From Terriglobia bacterium (GTDB taxonomy: Bacteria > Acidobacteriota > Terriglobia > Terriglobales > Acidobacteriaceae), in assembly GCA_020073665.1 (NCBI GenBank), contig JAIQEU010000021.1, forward strand, positions 1 through 50,178: a stretch of DNA of 50,178 nucleotides. The letters are read 5' to 3'. Below, in pieces: positions 25,527 through 33,650 of the stretch (positions are counted from its first letter, which is position 1; each line of letters starts with the position of its first letter). The notes under the pieces are model-generated. The model was not told the DNA's origin. It searched no databases and worked only from the letters and a program-made list of their open reading frames with translations. The translations under genes and the position numbers were made by a program.

Positions 25527-26633
25527 ATGCTTTCCGGCAAGCCACGATTGCTCGCGCGCCACGGTGCGGCTTTGTCTGCGCGGGGAGGCTTGCATCTGGC
25601 CAGAGGTTTGGTTTTCGCCTGGCTGCTTGGCTCGGGCCTATGCCTGATGGCAACTGCCCAGTCGCCGCCGGCGGAAGTGCAGAATCTAATGCGCCAGGGC
25701 CAGGCCGCGCTCGATGCGGGACGGTTTCCCCAGGCGGTGAGAGATTTCCAGCGGGCCCGGGAACTTGCCCCGCAAAGCCTGGAAGCCAACCGGGGATTGT
25801 TGCTCAGCTATCTGCAAGCCGGTCAACTGGCAGAAGCGGAACAGTTGGGACGAGAGGCCACGGGCCGTTGGCCACGGGATGCGGAACTGCAGCATTGGCT
25901 GGGGCTGGTGTATTTCAAGTCCGGGCGCAACGCCGAAGCGCTGGAGACGCTGCGGCGGGCCGAGAAGCTGGGCCGGAGCGGATTCGCAATTCACTACGAC
26001 CTTGCGCTGGTACTGCTGGCGCAAGACCAGGATTCCCCGGCTGCGGACGAATTAGAAGCAGCCATAAAACACGACGCCTCAGACGCAATCACCCACGTCC
26101 TGCTGGGGCGCGCTTATCAGAACACCAACCGCACCCTTCAGGCAGTGGGACAATTTCAGGCCGCGTTGCGCCTCGATCCCAACACACCGCTGGGGCACTA
26201 TCATCTGGGCTTTGCCTATGCCAGCCTGGGCCGCAACCCGGAAGCCATCGCAGAATATGAGAAGGAAGTAGTCCGCTCGCCCGGCAATGCCTCGGTCTTG
26301 TACCAACTCGGACACTGTCTGCTGGAGACGGGCGACTGGAAATCCGCGATCGTCGATTTGCAGAAAGCGACAGAACTCGACCCGCAGAACCCGAATGCGG
26401 CTTACGATCTGGGCAAAGCCCTGCTTCTGGGCGGCGACACGCCCGCCGCGATTACGGCGCTGCAGCGAGCGATTGAACTGAAGCCTACGGACCCCAGCCC
26501 GCACTACCAGTTAGCGCGCGCTTTGGAAAAAACCGGCAAAGCGGCGGAAGCGAAACAGGAGTGGCAGCGATTTGCGGAGCTAAAGAAATTGCAGCCGCAA
26601 ACGGGAGGCATGGCCACCGGCCGAAACCAGTGA
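25527..26633 (+). CDS. Exported TPR-repeat protein
   Basis: 368 residues. A long N-region precedes a hydrophobic export signal (GLVFAWLLGSGLCLMATAQS). The rest is about nine TPR units, for example LMRQGQAALDAGRFPQAVRDF, ELQHWLGLVYFKSGRNAEALE, THVLLGRAYQNTNRTLQAVG, GHYHLGFAYASLGRNPEAIA and AAYDLGKALLLGGDTPAAIT. TPR solenoids serve as protein-binding scaffolds. The stop overlaps the GTG start of the next gene (GTGA), so it is tightly coupled to the FG-GAP/ASPIC-UnbV protein, a pairing that suggests a shared envelope function. The ATG lacks an evident Shine-Dalgarno. Confidence 0.88.
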   Translation: MLSGKPRLLARHGAALSARGGLHLARGLVFAWLLGSGLCLMATAQSPPAEVQNLMRQGQAALDAGRFPQAVRDFQRARELAPQSLEANRGLLLSYLQAGQLAEAEQLGREATGRWPRDAELQHWLGLVYFKSGRNAEALETLRRAEKLGRSGFAIHYDLALVLLAQDQDSPAADELEAAIKHDASDAITHVLLGRAYQNTNRTLQAVGQFQAALRLDPNTPLGHYHLGFAYASLGRNPEAIAEYEKEVVRSPGNASVLYQLGHCLLETGDWKSAIVDLQKATELDPQNPNAAYDLGKALLLGGDTPAAITALQRAIELKPTDPSPHYQLARALEKTGKAAEAKQEWQRFAELKKLQPQTGGMATGRNQ

Positions 26634-28393
26634 CAAATCTCCTCCGATCCTCCCTGCGCCTGGTGGTGGCCATTGCCTGCCTGGCCGCCGTGGCGGCAAC
26701 TGCGCAGGGGAAGAAACCGACGGCCGCGTCCGGCACATTGTTCGCGGACGTGACCCGGGCTTCGGGCATCGACTTCCACCTCACCTGCGGCAGCAGCGAC
26801 AAGCGCTATATCATGGACTCGATGTGTGGCGGCGTCGCCGTCTTCGATTACGACAACGACGGCTGGATGGATATCTACCTGGTCAATGGATCTACGCTGG
26901 AGGACCTGCGCACCGGCAAATGTCATCCCGGCAAGCTTTTTCACAATAACAAGGACGGCACGTTCACCGACGTAACCGCCAAATCGGGGCTCACGCACTG
27001 TGGCTGGGGATTCGGCGCGGCCGTGGGCGACTATGACAACGATGGCTGGGAAGATCTTTACGTTACTTACCTCGACGGCGGCGTGCTCTATCACAACAAT
27101 CACGACGGCACATTCACCGATGTCACCGGGAAGGCGGGCGTAGGCAATACGGGGAGATGGGGGACGAGCGCGGCATTTGGCGACTATGACAATGACGGCT
27201 ACCTGGATTTGTACGTAGCCAACTACGTCGATCTCGACCTCGACCACCTGCCGGAATTCGGCAAAGGCCCTTTCTGCCAGTACCGCGGGATTCCCGTTTC
27301 CTGCGGTCCGCGCGGGTTGAAGGGAGGACGCGACCGCCTCTACCACAATAACGGGGACGGCACCTTCACCGATGTCACCGAAAAACTGAACATCGATCCC
27401 GGTGGATATTACGGCCTGGGCGTGCTGTGGCTGGACTATGACCAGGACGGCTGCCTGGATCTTTACGTGGCCAATGATTCCTCCCCCAGCCTGCTGTATC
27501 ACAATGACTGCAAGGGCGGATTCACCGAATCCGGCGCCGAGGCCGGGGTGGCCTACAGTTCCGACGGGCGGGAGCAGGCCGGTATGGGGATCGATTCGGC
27601 TGACTACGATAATGACGGCTCCCCGGACATCGTCAAAACAAATTTCTCCGATGACGCTAACAATCTCTACCACAACGATCATGACGGCCAGTTCACTGAC
27701 ATGGCCGGCCCCGCTGGATTCGGCCCAATCAGCATCCCGTTCCTGGGTTTCGGGGTGAAGTTTCTCGATTTCGACAACGATGGCTGGAAAGATATCTTCG
27801 TCGCCGATGGCCACGTGAACCCGCAAGTGGACCAGCATTCGTTCGGCGTAACCTACGCGCAACGGCCATTGCTCTTCCACAACCTGCAGCAGGGAAAATT
27901 CGAGGAGATTGGCACCAGGTCGGGGGCCGCGCTGACCCGCCGATACGTGGCGCGAGCCGCCGCCAGCGCCGATTTCTGGAACCGTGGCAGCCAGGACTTG
28001 CTGATCAGCGTTCTGGATGGCTCTCCGGTGCTGTTGCGGAACACGGCGGTCAAGGGCGGGCACTGGCTGCGCATCAAGGCGGTGGGAAACCGCTCCAACC
28101 GCGATGGCTTCGGGGCGCGGGTGGAGGTCAAGGCCGGCGGCCTGACCCAAAAGTTGGAAATGCGGGCCAACAGCAGTTTCGAGACCGCGTGCGACCCTCG
28201 GTTGCACTTCGGCCTGGGAAAGGCCACGGTGGTCGATGCGGTGGTGGTGCGGTGGCCCTCGGGGAAAGTGGACACGGTAGCGGCCGAAGCCGCCGACCAG
28301 GAACTGGTGATCGAGGAGGGGCGAGGGGTAGTGGCCCGGCACGCCAGTCCCCGGGCGATTTCCGGGAAACACCCTGCCACCGCAGGGCACTGA
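26630..28393 (+). CDS. FG-GAP/VCBS propeller with ASPIC-UnbV domain (CRTAC1-like), secreted
   Basis: 587 residues from GTG 26630, which overlaps the stop of the TPR gene (GTGA) and begins a signal peptide (LRLVVAIACLAAVAATAQG). At least six FG-GAP blades have calcium-binding DxDxDG loops, such as FDYDNDGWMDIYLVNG, GDYDNDGWEDLYVTY, GDYDNDGYLDLYVANY and LDYDQDGCLDLYVAND. These alternate with LFHNNKDGTFTDVTAKSG-type strands. The C-terminal ASPIC/UnbV module is GHWLRIKAVGNRSNRDGFG then HFGLGKATVVDAVVVRWPSG. The family is related to animal CRTAC1. Its bacterial members are secreted and often sit beside TPR and TonB-receptor genes, but the ligand is unknown. Confidence 0.92.
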   Translation: MTNLLRSSLRLVVAIACLAAVAATAQGKKPTAASGTLFADVTRASGIDFHLTCGSSDKRYIMDSMCGGVAVFDYDNDGWMDIYLVNGSTLEDLRTGKCHPGKLFHNNKDGTFTDVTAKSGLTHCGWGFGAAVGDYDNDGWEDLYVTYLDGGVLYHNNHDGTFTDVTGKAGVGNTGRWGTSAAFGDYDNDGYLDLYVANYVDLDLDHLPEFGKGPFCQYRGIPVSCGPRGLKGGRDRLYHNNGDGTFTDVTEKLNIDPGGYYGLGVLWLDYDQDGCLDLYVANDSSPSLLYHNDCKGGFTESGAEAGVAYSSDGREQAGMGIDSADYDNDGSPDIVKTNFSDDANNLYHNDHDGQFTDMAGPAGFGPISIPFLGFGVKFLDFDNDGWKDIFVADGHVNPQVDQHSFGVTYAQRPLLFHNLQQGKFEEIGTRSGAALTRRYVARAAASADFWNRGSQDLLISVLDGSPVLLRNTAVKGGHWLRIKAVGNRSNRDGFGARVEVKAGGLTQKLEMRANSSFETACDPRLHFGLGKATVVDAVVVRWPSGKVDTVAAEAADQELVIEEGRGVVARHASPRAISGKHPATAGH

Positions 28394-28732
28394 TGCGAAA
28401 CCACTTATCACAACACAGTTGTGACCCAGAGCACCTTCGGGTGTGACAATCTTCCAAATTCGGGAACCTTGCTCTCGCGGGTCTACGGTTCGTCATAGGA
28501 GCAAATGCTCCATCGCTCCTAAGCCATTGACCTGATTACGCAGATACTTTGGAGGACTACGTGCGCCTGTGGCCACGATATTGTCGCTTGACAGGCTGGT
28601 AGAGGGGGCGCAAAATGTTGCGCACTTCACATAGCTATATGATGCCGGTCACATGCTGGCGTGAGCTTTACAGCAAGATCCGTTTGCACGCACTTCGGTT
28701 GAACACATCCCACAGTTCGAGAGGGTAGCTGG
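28394..28732. other. 339-base gap upstream of the TonB receptor
   Basis: No gene is seen. It holds small inverted repeats (GGAGCA-AA-TGCTCC near 28498; GCGCAA-AATG-TTGCGC at 28608-28623) and a plausible promoter, described separately. Confidence 0.5.
28588..28623 (+). promoter_or_regulatory. Putative promoter with overlapping operator, TonB receptor
   Basis: A perfect TTGACA (28588-28593), a 17-base spacer and CAAAAT (28611-28616, four of six matches to TATAAT) lie about 117 bases before the ATG. The -10 is embedded in the inverted repeat GCGCAA-N4-TTGCGC (28608-28623), the position expected for a repressor site. This is inference from sequence only. Confidence 0.4.
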
Positions 28733-31700
28733 ATGAAGAAGCTGCAGTTCTGCCTCGTGTTGTTGTCGTTGCTGGTGCTGGCGCTGGGCGCGGTAGCGCA
28801 GGTCCAGAATGGCCAGTTCACCGGCAGTGTGACCGACCCGTCTGGGGCGGCCATCACCAATGCCAAGGTCACGGTAACCAACCTCGCGACCAATTTTTCA
28901 GTTTCCGCCACTACCAACCAATCCGGATTGTTCGCCGCCAAGGAACTGCCCGTCGGTACGTACAAGATCACGGCGGAAGCCGCAGGATTTAAGACAGCCA
29001 CCAGCACCAACCTGACCCTGAATGCCGGCTCCACCTTGCACACCGACTTCAAAATGCAACTGGGCGAAGCCAGAGAAATAGTGGAAGTAAGCGGCCAAGT
29101 GGCGGAGGTCAACACCGAAGATTCCAAGCTCGCCAGTACCGTGGGGGCAACGGAAGTGGCCAACCTGCCCCTCAACGGCCGTAATATTTATGACCTGATC
29201 CAGTTGTCGCCAGGCGCGGTCAACGTCCGCGGCGTAGTTTCGGAGAACGGCGCCAACACGGTGGTCAACGGCCTGCGCGAAAACTTCAATGGCTTCCTGA
29301 TCAACGGCTCTTCGAACAAGGGTCTGAGCGGCGGCGTAATTACGCAGCCCGTCGAGGATACGGTGCAGGAATTCCAGGAACTGACGCTGAATATGTCGGC
29401 GCAATACGGCAACAGCGCCGGTTCGGTGACCAACCTGGTCACCAAGAGCGGCACCAACAGCTTCCACGGAAGTGCGTGGGAATTCAACCGCAACGACGTG
29501 TTCGACGCCAACAATTTCTTCCTGAATCAGTCCAACACGCCGCGGCAAGCGTTGCGTTTCAATCAGTTCGGCGGAACGTTTGGTGGCCCAATCATTAAGG
29601 ACAAGCTGTTCTTCTTCCTGTCCTACCAGGGGGACCACTTCCGGGAATCCGCTCCACCGACCACGGTGCAGGCGGAATCGAAAGATTGGCGCGACGCGGT
29701 GATCAGTGCTCTGCCAAATTCTACCGCCGCCTTGCTGTATAGCAACTTTGCGCCGACCGCTGGCAAAATTTCGGATGCGGTATTTTTGGGTTCCGATCTT
29801 ACGAACTACCTGTGTGCGGATACTCCCAATTCGACCAATAATTTCGTGAACGGTCCCCTGTTTGCATCCCGGATGCAGGCTGTTCTAGGAGTGACTCCCC
29901 AAGACCAGGCAAACGCAACAGCAGCTAACTGCCTCACCCCTCTCACGTTACAGCCGGTCGTGTTTGACCGGACGAAGGCTCTAGAGATAAACACAATCGC
30001 CCTCAACGGCTCCCAGAACCAGACCTACACCGGGGAGGGCAACCTGTTCAATGGCTGGGAAACTTCGGCACGTATTGACTACAATCCGACTTCGAAGGAC
30101 CGGCTGCTCTTCCAGCTCAACTGGAATCGCCTGACCGACATGTTCGGCTTCCCGAACACTGTTTCCAATAGCAACGGTCGGGGGCCAGGGTTCCTGAATC
30201 CCGCCCTCGCCAAGAGTCCAAACGGGCAGATCAGTTTTATCCACACCTTCAGCCCGTCAATTCTGAACGAGTTCCGCGCGGGCTATGCGCTGAACATCAC
30301 GGGTGATGTGTCCACGGCGCTCCCGGGAGTTCCGGACATCCGTTTTGATGACGGCTCCATGGGATTCGGTTCTTATTCCGGATACCCGCAAGTCTTCCAC
30401 GAGAACATCTACACCTATTCGGACATGGTCTCCATCTCGCATGGAAAACACAACATGAAGGTGGGTGTGGATTTTCGCCGGAATATCGAAAACAGCGAAT
30501 TCAATGTAGCGCGGCCGTCGTATTACTTCTTCGACCCGGTGTACTTTGCCGCTGATGCTCCGTACACCCAATCTGCCGGCGTGGATCCGGGGATTCTCAG
30601 TGGGCAACCGGGGCGCCTGGCCAGCAATTTCCGTCACTGGCGCAACCTGGAAATGGGAGCCTATTTCCAGGATGACTGGAAGGTCAGCCGCAACCTGACG
30701 CTGAACCTGGGCATGCGCTACGACCTGTTTAAACGTCACAATGAACTCAACAACCTAGTCACCACGTTTATCAAGGGACCAGGCAACAACTTCCTGGACA
30801 GCCTGGTGACGGGCAACGGGCAGATTCAGCAGGCCAGCGTTCCAGGTGGGTCCAGCGGCACCATCGGGGGCACTACCTACGACTGCACTTCCACTGCTTC
30901 AATTGGAGTGGCGCAACTGGCTCCCTCGGCTGTTCCTTCGGGCACATCCCCCTGCGGACCGGGCGGTTTCGCTACGGCCAGCTCGCTGGGTGCCGGCGAC
31001 CATAACAACTTCGGGCCTCGTGTCGGGTTCGCATGGGATGTGTTTGGCGATGCCAAAACATCTCTCCGTGGCGGCTTCGGCGTATCGTACGAAGGTACGC
31101 TCTACAATCCGCTCTCCAACTCGCGTTGGAATCTGCCGTATTATTCCTTCAACAGCGCAACTAACTTCCTAAGTGGGGACGTAAACACAGTGATTTACGG
31201 CCCATACACCGGTCCCTGCACCGTGGGCAACACCTGTACTCCGGATCTGGTGACACCTCCCACCTACCTTGGAGGCCCAACCAATCCCAACCAGGGTACA
31301 GGTGCTCAGGCCGTCGGAAACCTTACCGGCTGGGACGCGAACAACCCCAACCTCGCGATCCTGACGGGTATCGTCTTCCCGACTGGCATTAAAGATCCTT
31401 ACGTTTACAACTACTTCCTCGGCATTCAGCGGGAGATCATGCCCAAGTTAGTAGTGGAAGCCAATTACGTAGGGACGACGGCTCACAAACTGTTCCGGGC
31501 GGAAAACGTGAACCGGCAGCCGGGTGAACGGCTGCCCCAAGGGCTGTGCGCCACGGATAACTTCGGAAGGCGGGTTTGCAGCCGCGTAGATTCGACTCTA
31601 GATCCAGCCGGACGTTTGAATCCCAACTTCGGCACGCTGCGGGTTTGGGAAAACGTAGTCAACTCCAACTACAACGCGTTGCAGCTCTCGCTGCGCAAGC

Positions 31701-32542
31701 AGGCCAGCCACGGCATTACCTTCAACGTGAACTATACTTGGAGCCATGCCATTGACGGGGGGTCGACCTGGCATAGCGGCTCCACCAGTTCGAACGGCGC
31801 GGGCGGCGGCGAAGGCTACACCACCGACGCAACTCTGCCCGGCCTGGACCGCGGCAACTCCATCTTCGACGTCCGCCAACGCCTGGTGGCGAATTATGTG
31901 TGGGAGTTACCCTGGTACAAGAACCAGGAAGGTGTGATCGGACACATCCTGGGCGGCTGGCAGTACAACGGGATTATCTCCTGGCAGTCCGGAGCCCACT
32001 GGGAACCCTGGACCTTCACCAACGGCGGGGATCCCTCGGGCACAATTGTGAACGGCTCTGGCGGCGCCTGCTCGCAGGCTGATATCGACGCCCATAATTG
32101 CTTCAACACGGGTGGCGATTTCAACCTGGACGGCGTTCGCAACGACCGGCCCAACGTAGCTGCCAACAACTTCAGTCCGAGCCATGATCAGTGGGCTAAT
32201 GGCTGGGGCAGCGGTTTCAAATTCAACGGTACCGGTGGCGCCAGCGCCAACGGCTTCTTCACCTCTCCCTGCCTGGCTTGCGTGGGAAACGAGGGCCGCA
32301 ACACCTTTGTCGGTCCCAGCTTTGTTTCCTATGAGGCCTCTCTGTTCAAGAACATCAAGATTACAGAGCGGTTCAGCGCCCAGTTCCGTGCTGAGGCATT
32401 CAATGTCCTCAACCACACGAACTTCCAACTGCCCGGCGCAGGTGGTGCAACTAACTACCGAACCAACTCCAGCAGCTTTGGTCAAGCCGGCGGAGTATTC
32501 AACCCTCGGCAGTTGCAGCTCGGATTGAAGGTGTCGTTCTAG
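28733..32542 (+). CDS. TonB-dependent outer-membrane receptor, carboxypeptidase-regulatory (Oar-like)
   Basis: A 1269-residue outer-membrane protein. A signal peptide (MKKLQFCLVLLSLLVLALGAVAQ) leads into a carboxypeptidase-regulatory beta-sandwich (GQFTGSVTDPSGAAITNAKV, GLFAAKELPVGTYKITAEAAGF). The plug domain follows (LPLNGRNIYDLIQLSPGAV, then VNGLRENFNGFLING). The rest is a very long beta-barrel ending in a Phe (QLGLKVSF), as outer-membrane proteins do. A GAGAGG ribosome site precedes the ATG. Large receptors of this class are numerous in Acidobacteria and are thought to import oligomers or polymers. A terminator follows directly. Neighbouring FG-GAP/ASPIC, TPR and sulfatase-fold genes suggest an envelope-polymer uptake locus; the substrate is unknown. 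Confidence 0.92.
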   Translation: MKKLQFCLVLLSLLVLALGAVAQVQNGQFTGSVTDPSGAAITNAKVTVTNLATNFSVSATTNQSGLFAAKELPVGTYKITAEAAGFKTATSTNLTLNAGSTLHTDFKMQLGEAREIVEVSGQVAEVNTEDSKLASTVGATEVANLPLNGRNIYDLIQLSPGAVNVRGVVSENGANTVVNGLRENFNGFLINGSSNKGLSGGVITQPVEDTVQEFQELTLNMSAQYGNSAGSVTNLVTKSGTNSFHGSAWEFNRNDVFDANNFFLNQSNTPRQALRFNQFGGTFGGPIIKDKLFFFLSYQGDHFRESAPPTTVQAESKDWRDAVISALPNSTAALLYSNFAPTAGKISDAVFLGSDLTNYLCADTPNSTNNFVNGPLFASRMQAVLGVTPQDQANATAANCLTPLTLQPVVFDRTKALEINTIALNGSQNQTYTGEGNLFNGWETSARIDYNPTSKDRLLFQLNWNRLTDMFGFPNTVSNSNGRGPGFLNPALAKSPNGQISFIHTFSPSILNEFRAGYALNITGDVSTALPGVPDIRFDDGSMGFGSYSGYPQVFHENIYTYSDMVSISHGKHNMKVGVDFRRNIENSEFNVARPSYYFFDPVYFAADAPYTQSAGVDPGILSGQPGRLASNFRHWRNLEMGAYFQDDWKVSRNLTLNLGMRYDLFKRHNELNNLVTTFIKGPGNNFLDSLVTGNGQIQQASVPGGSSGTIGGTTYDCTSTASIGVAQLAPSAVPSGTSPCGPGGFATASSLGAGDHNNFGPRVGFAWDVFGDAKTSLRGGFGVSYEGTLYNPLSNSRWNLPYYSFNSATNFLSGDVNTVIYGPYTGPCTVGNTCTPDLVTPPTYLGGPTNPNQGTGAQAVGNLTGWDANNPNLAILTGIVFPTGIKDPYVYNYFLGIQREIMPKLVVEANYVGTTAHKLFRAENVNRQPGERLPQGLCATDNFGRRVCSRVDSTLDPAGRLNPNFGTLRVWENVVNSNYNALQLSLRKQASHGITFNVNYTWSHAIDGGSTWHSGSTSSNGAGGGEGYTTDATLPGLDRGNSIFDVRQRLVANYVWELPWYKNQEGVIGHILGGWQYNGIISWQSGAHWEPWTFTNGGDPSGTIVNGSGGACSQADIDAHNCFNTGGDFNLDGVRNDRPNVAANNFSPSHDQWANGWGSGFKFNGTGGASANGFFTSPCLACVGNEGRNTFVGPSFVSYEASLFKNIKITERFSAQFRAEAFNVLNHTNFQLPGAGGATNYRTNSSSFGQAGGVFNPRQLQLGLKVSF

Positions 32543-32561
32543 GTCTGGCTGCGTGCTCATC

Positions 32562-32599
32562 GGGGTCTGCTCCCTGCAGGAAGGGAACAGACCCCGTTT
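32562..32599 (+). terminator. Rho-independent terminator after the TonB receptor
   Basis: GGGGTCTG-C-TCCC, loop TGCAGGAA, GGGA-A-CAGACCCC (32562-32595) followed by GTTTT. The stem has 12 pairs with one mismatch. It lies 20 bases after the receptor stop and before the TPR gene start, which rules out the longer frame starting at 32553. Confidence 0.8.
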
Positions 32600-32609
32600 T
32601 GGTGTTGCT

Positions 32610-33644
32610 ATGCATCGTTACTCCCTCGCCTGGTTCCTCTCTCCCTCGCTGCTGCTTTGTCTGATGACCCTCTGGTGTGCTGCGGCTTACCCACAGGCCA
32701 GCGGCGGCAGCGTGATTGGCCAGATCCTGGTCGTCCCGGGAAATTTTCTGCCGAGTCCCGTCCTGGTCTCGTTGGAGGGACGCGGCGCGGTGGTGGGATC
32801 GGTTTATACCGATGGGGAAGGACATTTCACTTTTAACCAGCTGCCCGGAAACATCTATCACATCGTCATCAACGAAAGGGAATATCAACCGGTCAACGAG
32901 CAGGTGGTAGTCGACCCGGATTCTGCTCCGATGCGGCTGGTGAATATTTATCTAACACCCAAGCCAGATGAAAAGCCGAAGCCCTCCTCCTCGGTCACGG
33001 GTGGCAACCCGAATCTCACGAACTCCTCCGAATACACGAAAGCAATTCCCAAGGCCGCGCTGAAGGAATACGACAAGGGAGTAAAGTCCGACCAGGAGGG
33101 CAAAGCTGCGCAGGCTATCGAACATTACGAGAAGGCACTCCACCTGCACCCCGATTTTTATGCGGCGCGTAACAACCTGGGTTCGGACTACATGAGCGCA
33201 TCCAAGTTCGCCGAGGCCCAAGAACAATTTGAAACAGTCCTTAAGATCAACCCCAGCGATGCGCAGGCGTACTTCAATATGGGTAATTTGCACCTGCTCA
33301 GCAAGAACTACGAGGACGCACAGCACTGGGTGGATCAGGGATTGAGCCGGCAGCCCGACTCGGCGTTTGGGCACTTCCTGCAAGGCTCGATCTACGCCCG
33401 TTTAGGAGCGCTGGGAAAGGCTGAGGCGGCACTCCATAAGTGTCTCGAACTCGACCCGATGATGGCGAAGGCACACTTGGCCCTGGTGAATCTTTACTTG
33501 CAGCAGCAGCGCACTGACGAGGCGGTTTCAGAACTCAAGGTTTTTGTGAAGAGCTTTCCAGGAGACCCTCTGGCCGCTCACGCCAAGGAATTGATCGGCA
33601 AACTCGGTGGCGGGGCGGCGGCGGCATCCTCGCCGGAGCGGTAA
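32610..33644 (+). CDS. Exported carboxypeptidase-regulatory/TPR protein
   Basis: 344 residues from ATG 32610, opening a signal peptide (MHRYSLAWFLSPSLLLCLMTLWCAAAY). Residues of about 30-110 form a carboxypeptidase-regulatory-like beta-sandwich: VIGQILVVPGNFLPSPVLVSL, DGEGHFTFNQLPGNIYHIV. A proline/serine-rich linker follows (KPDEKPKPSSSVTGG). Four or more TPR units fill the C-terminal half (AIEHYEKALHLHPDFYAARN, AEAQEQFETVLKINPSDAQAY, YEDAQHWVDQGLSRQPDSA, AEAALHKCLELDPMMAKAH). It may form a periplasmic partner to the receptor upstream, but that is inference. The terminator before it suggests a separate transcript. Confidence 0.88.
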   Translation: MHRYSLAWFLSPSLLLCLMTLWCAAAYPQASGGSVIGQILVVPGNFLPSPVLVSLEGRGAVVGSVYTDGEGHFTFNQLPGNIYHIVINEREYQPVNEQVVVDPDSAPMRLVNIYLTPKPDEKPKPSSSVTGGNPNLTNSSEYTKAIPKAALKEYDKGVKSDQEGKAAQAIEHYEKALHLHPDFYAARNNLGSDYMSASKFAEAQEQFETVLKINPSDAQAYFNMGNLHLLSKNYEDAQHWVDQGLSRQPDSAFGHFLQGSIYARLGALGKAEAALHKCLELDPMMAKAHLALVNLYLQQQRTDEAVSELKVFVKSFPGDPLAAHAKELIGKLGGGAAAASSPER

Positions 33645-33650
33645 CGCTAA

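Noticed and set aside
26504-28411. 635-codon minus-strand frame antisense to the FG-GAP/ASPIC gene
   Set aside because: The plus-strand frame has a signal peptide, repeated calcium-binding DxDxDG loops and an ASPIC-UnbV end. The antisense reading is an artefact of repeated GA-rich codons.
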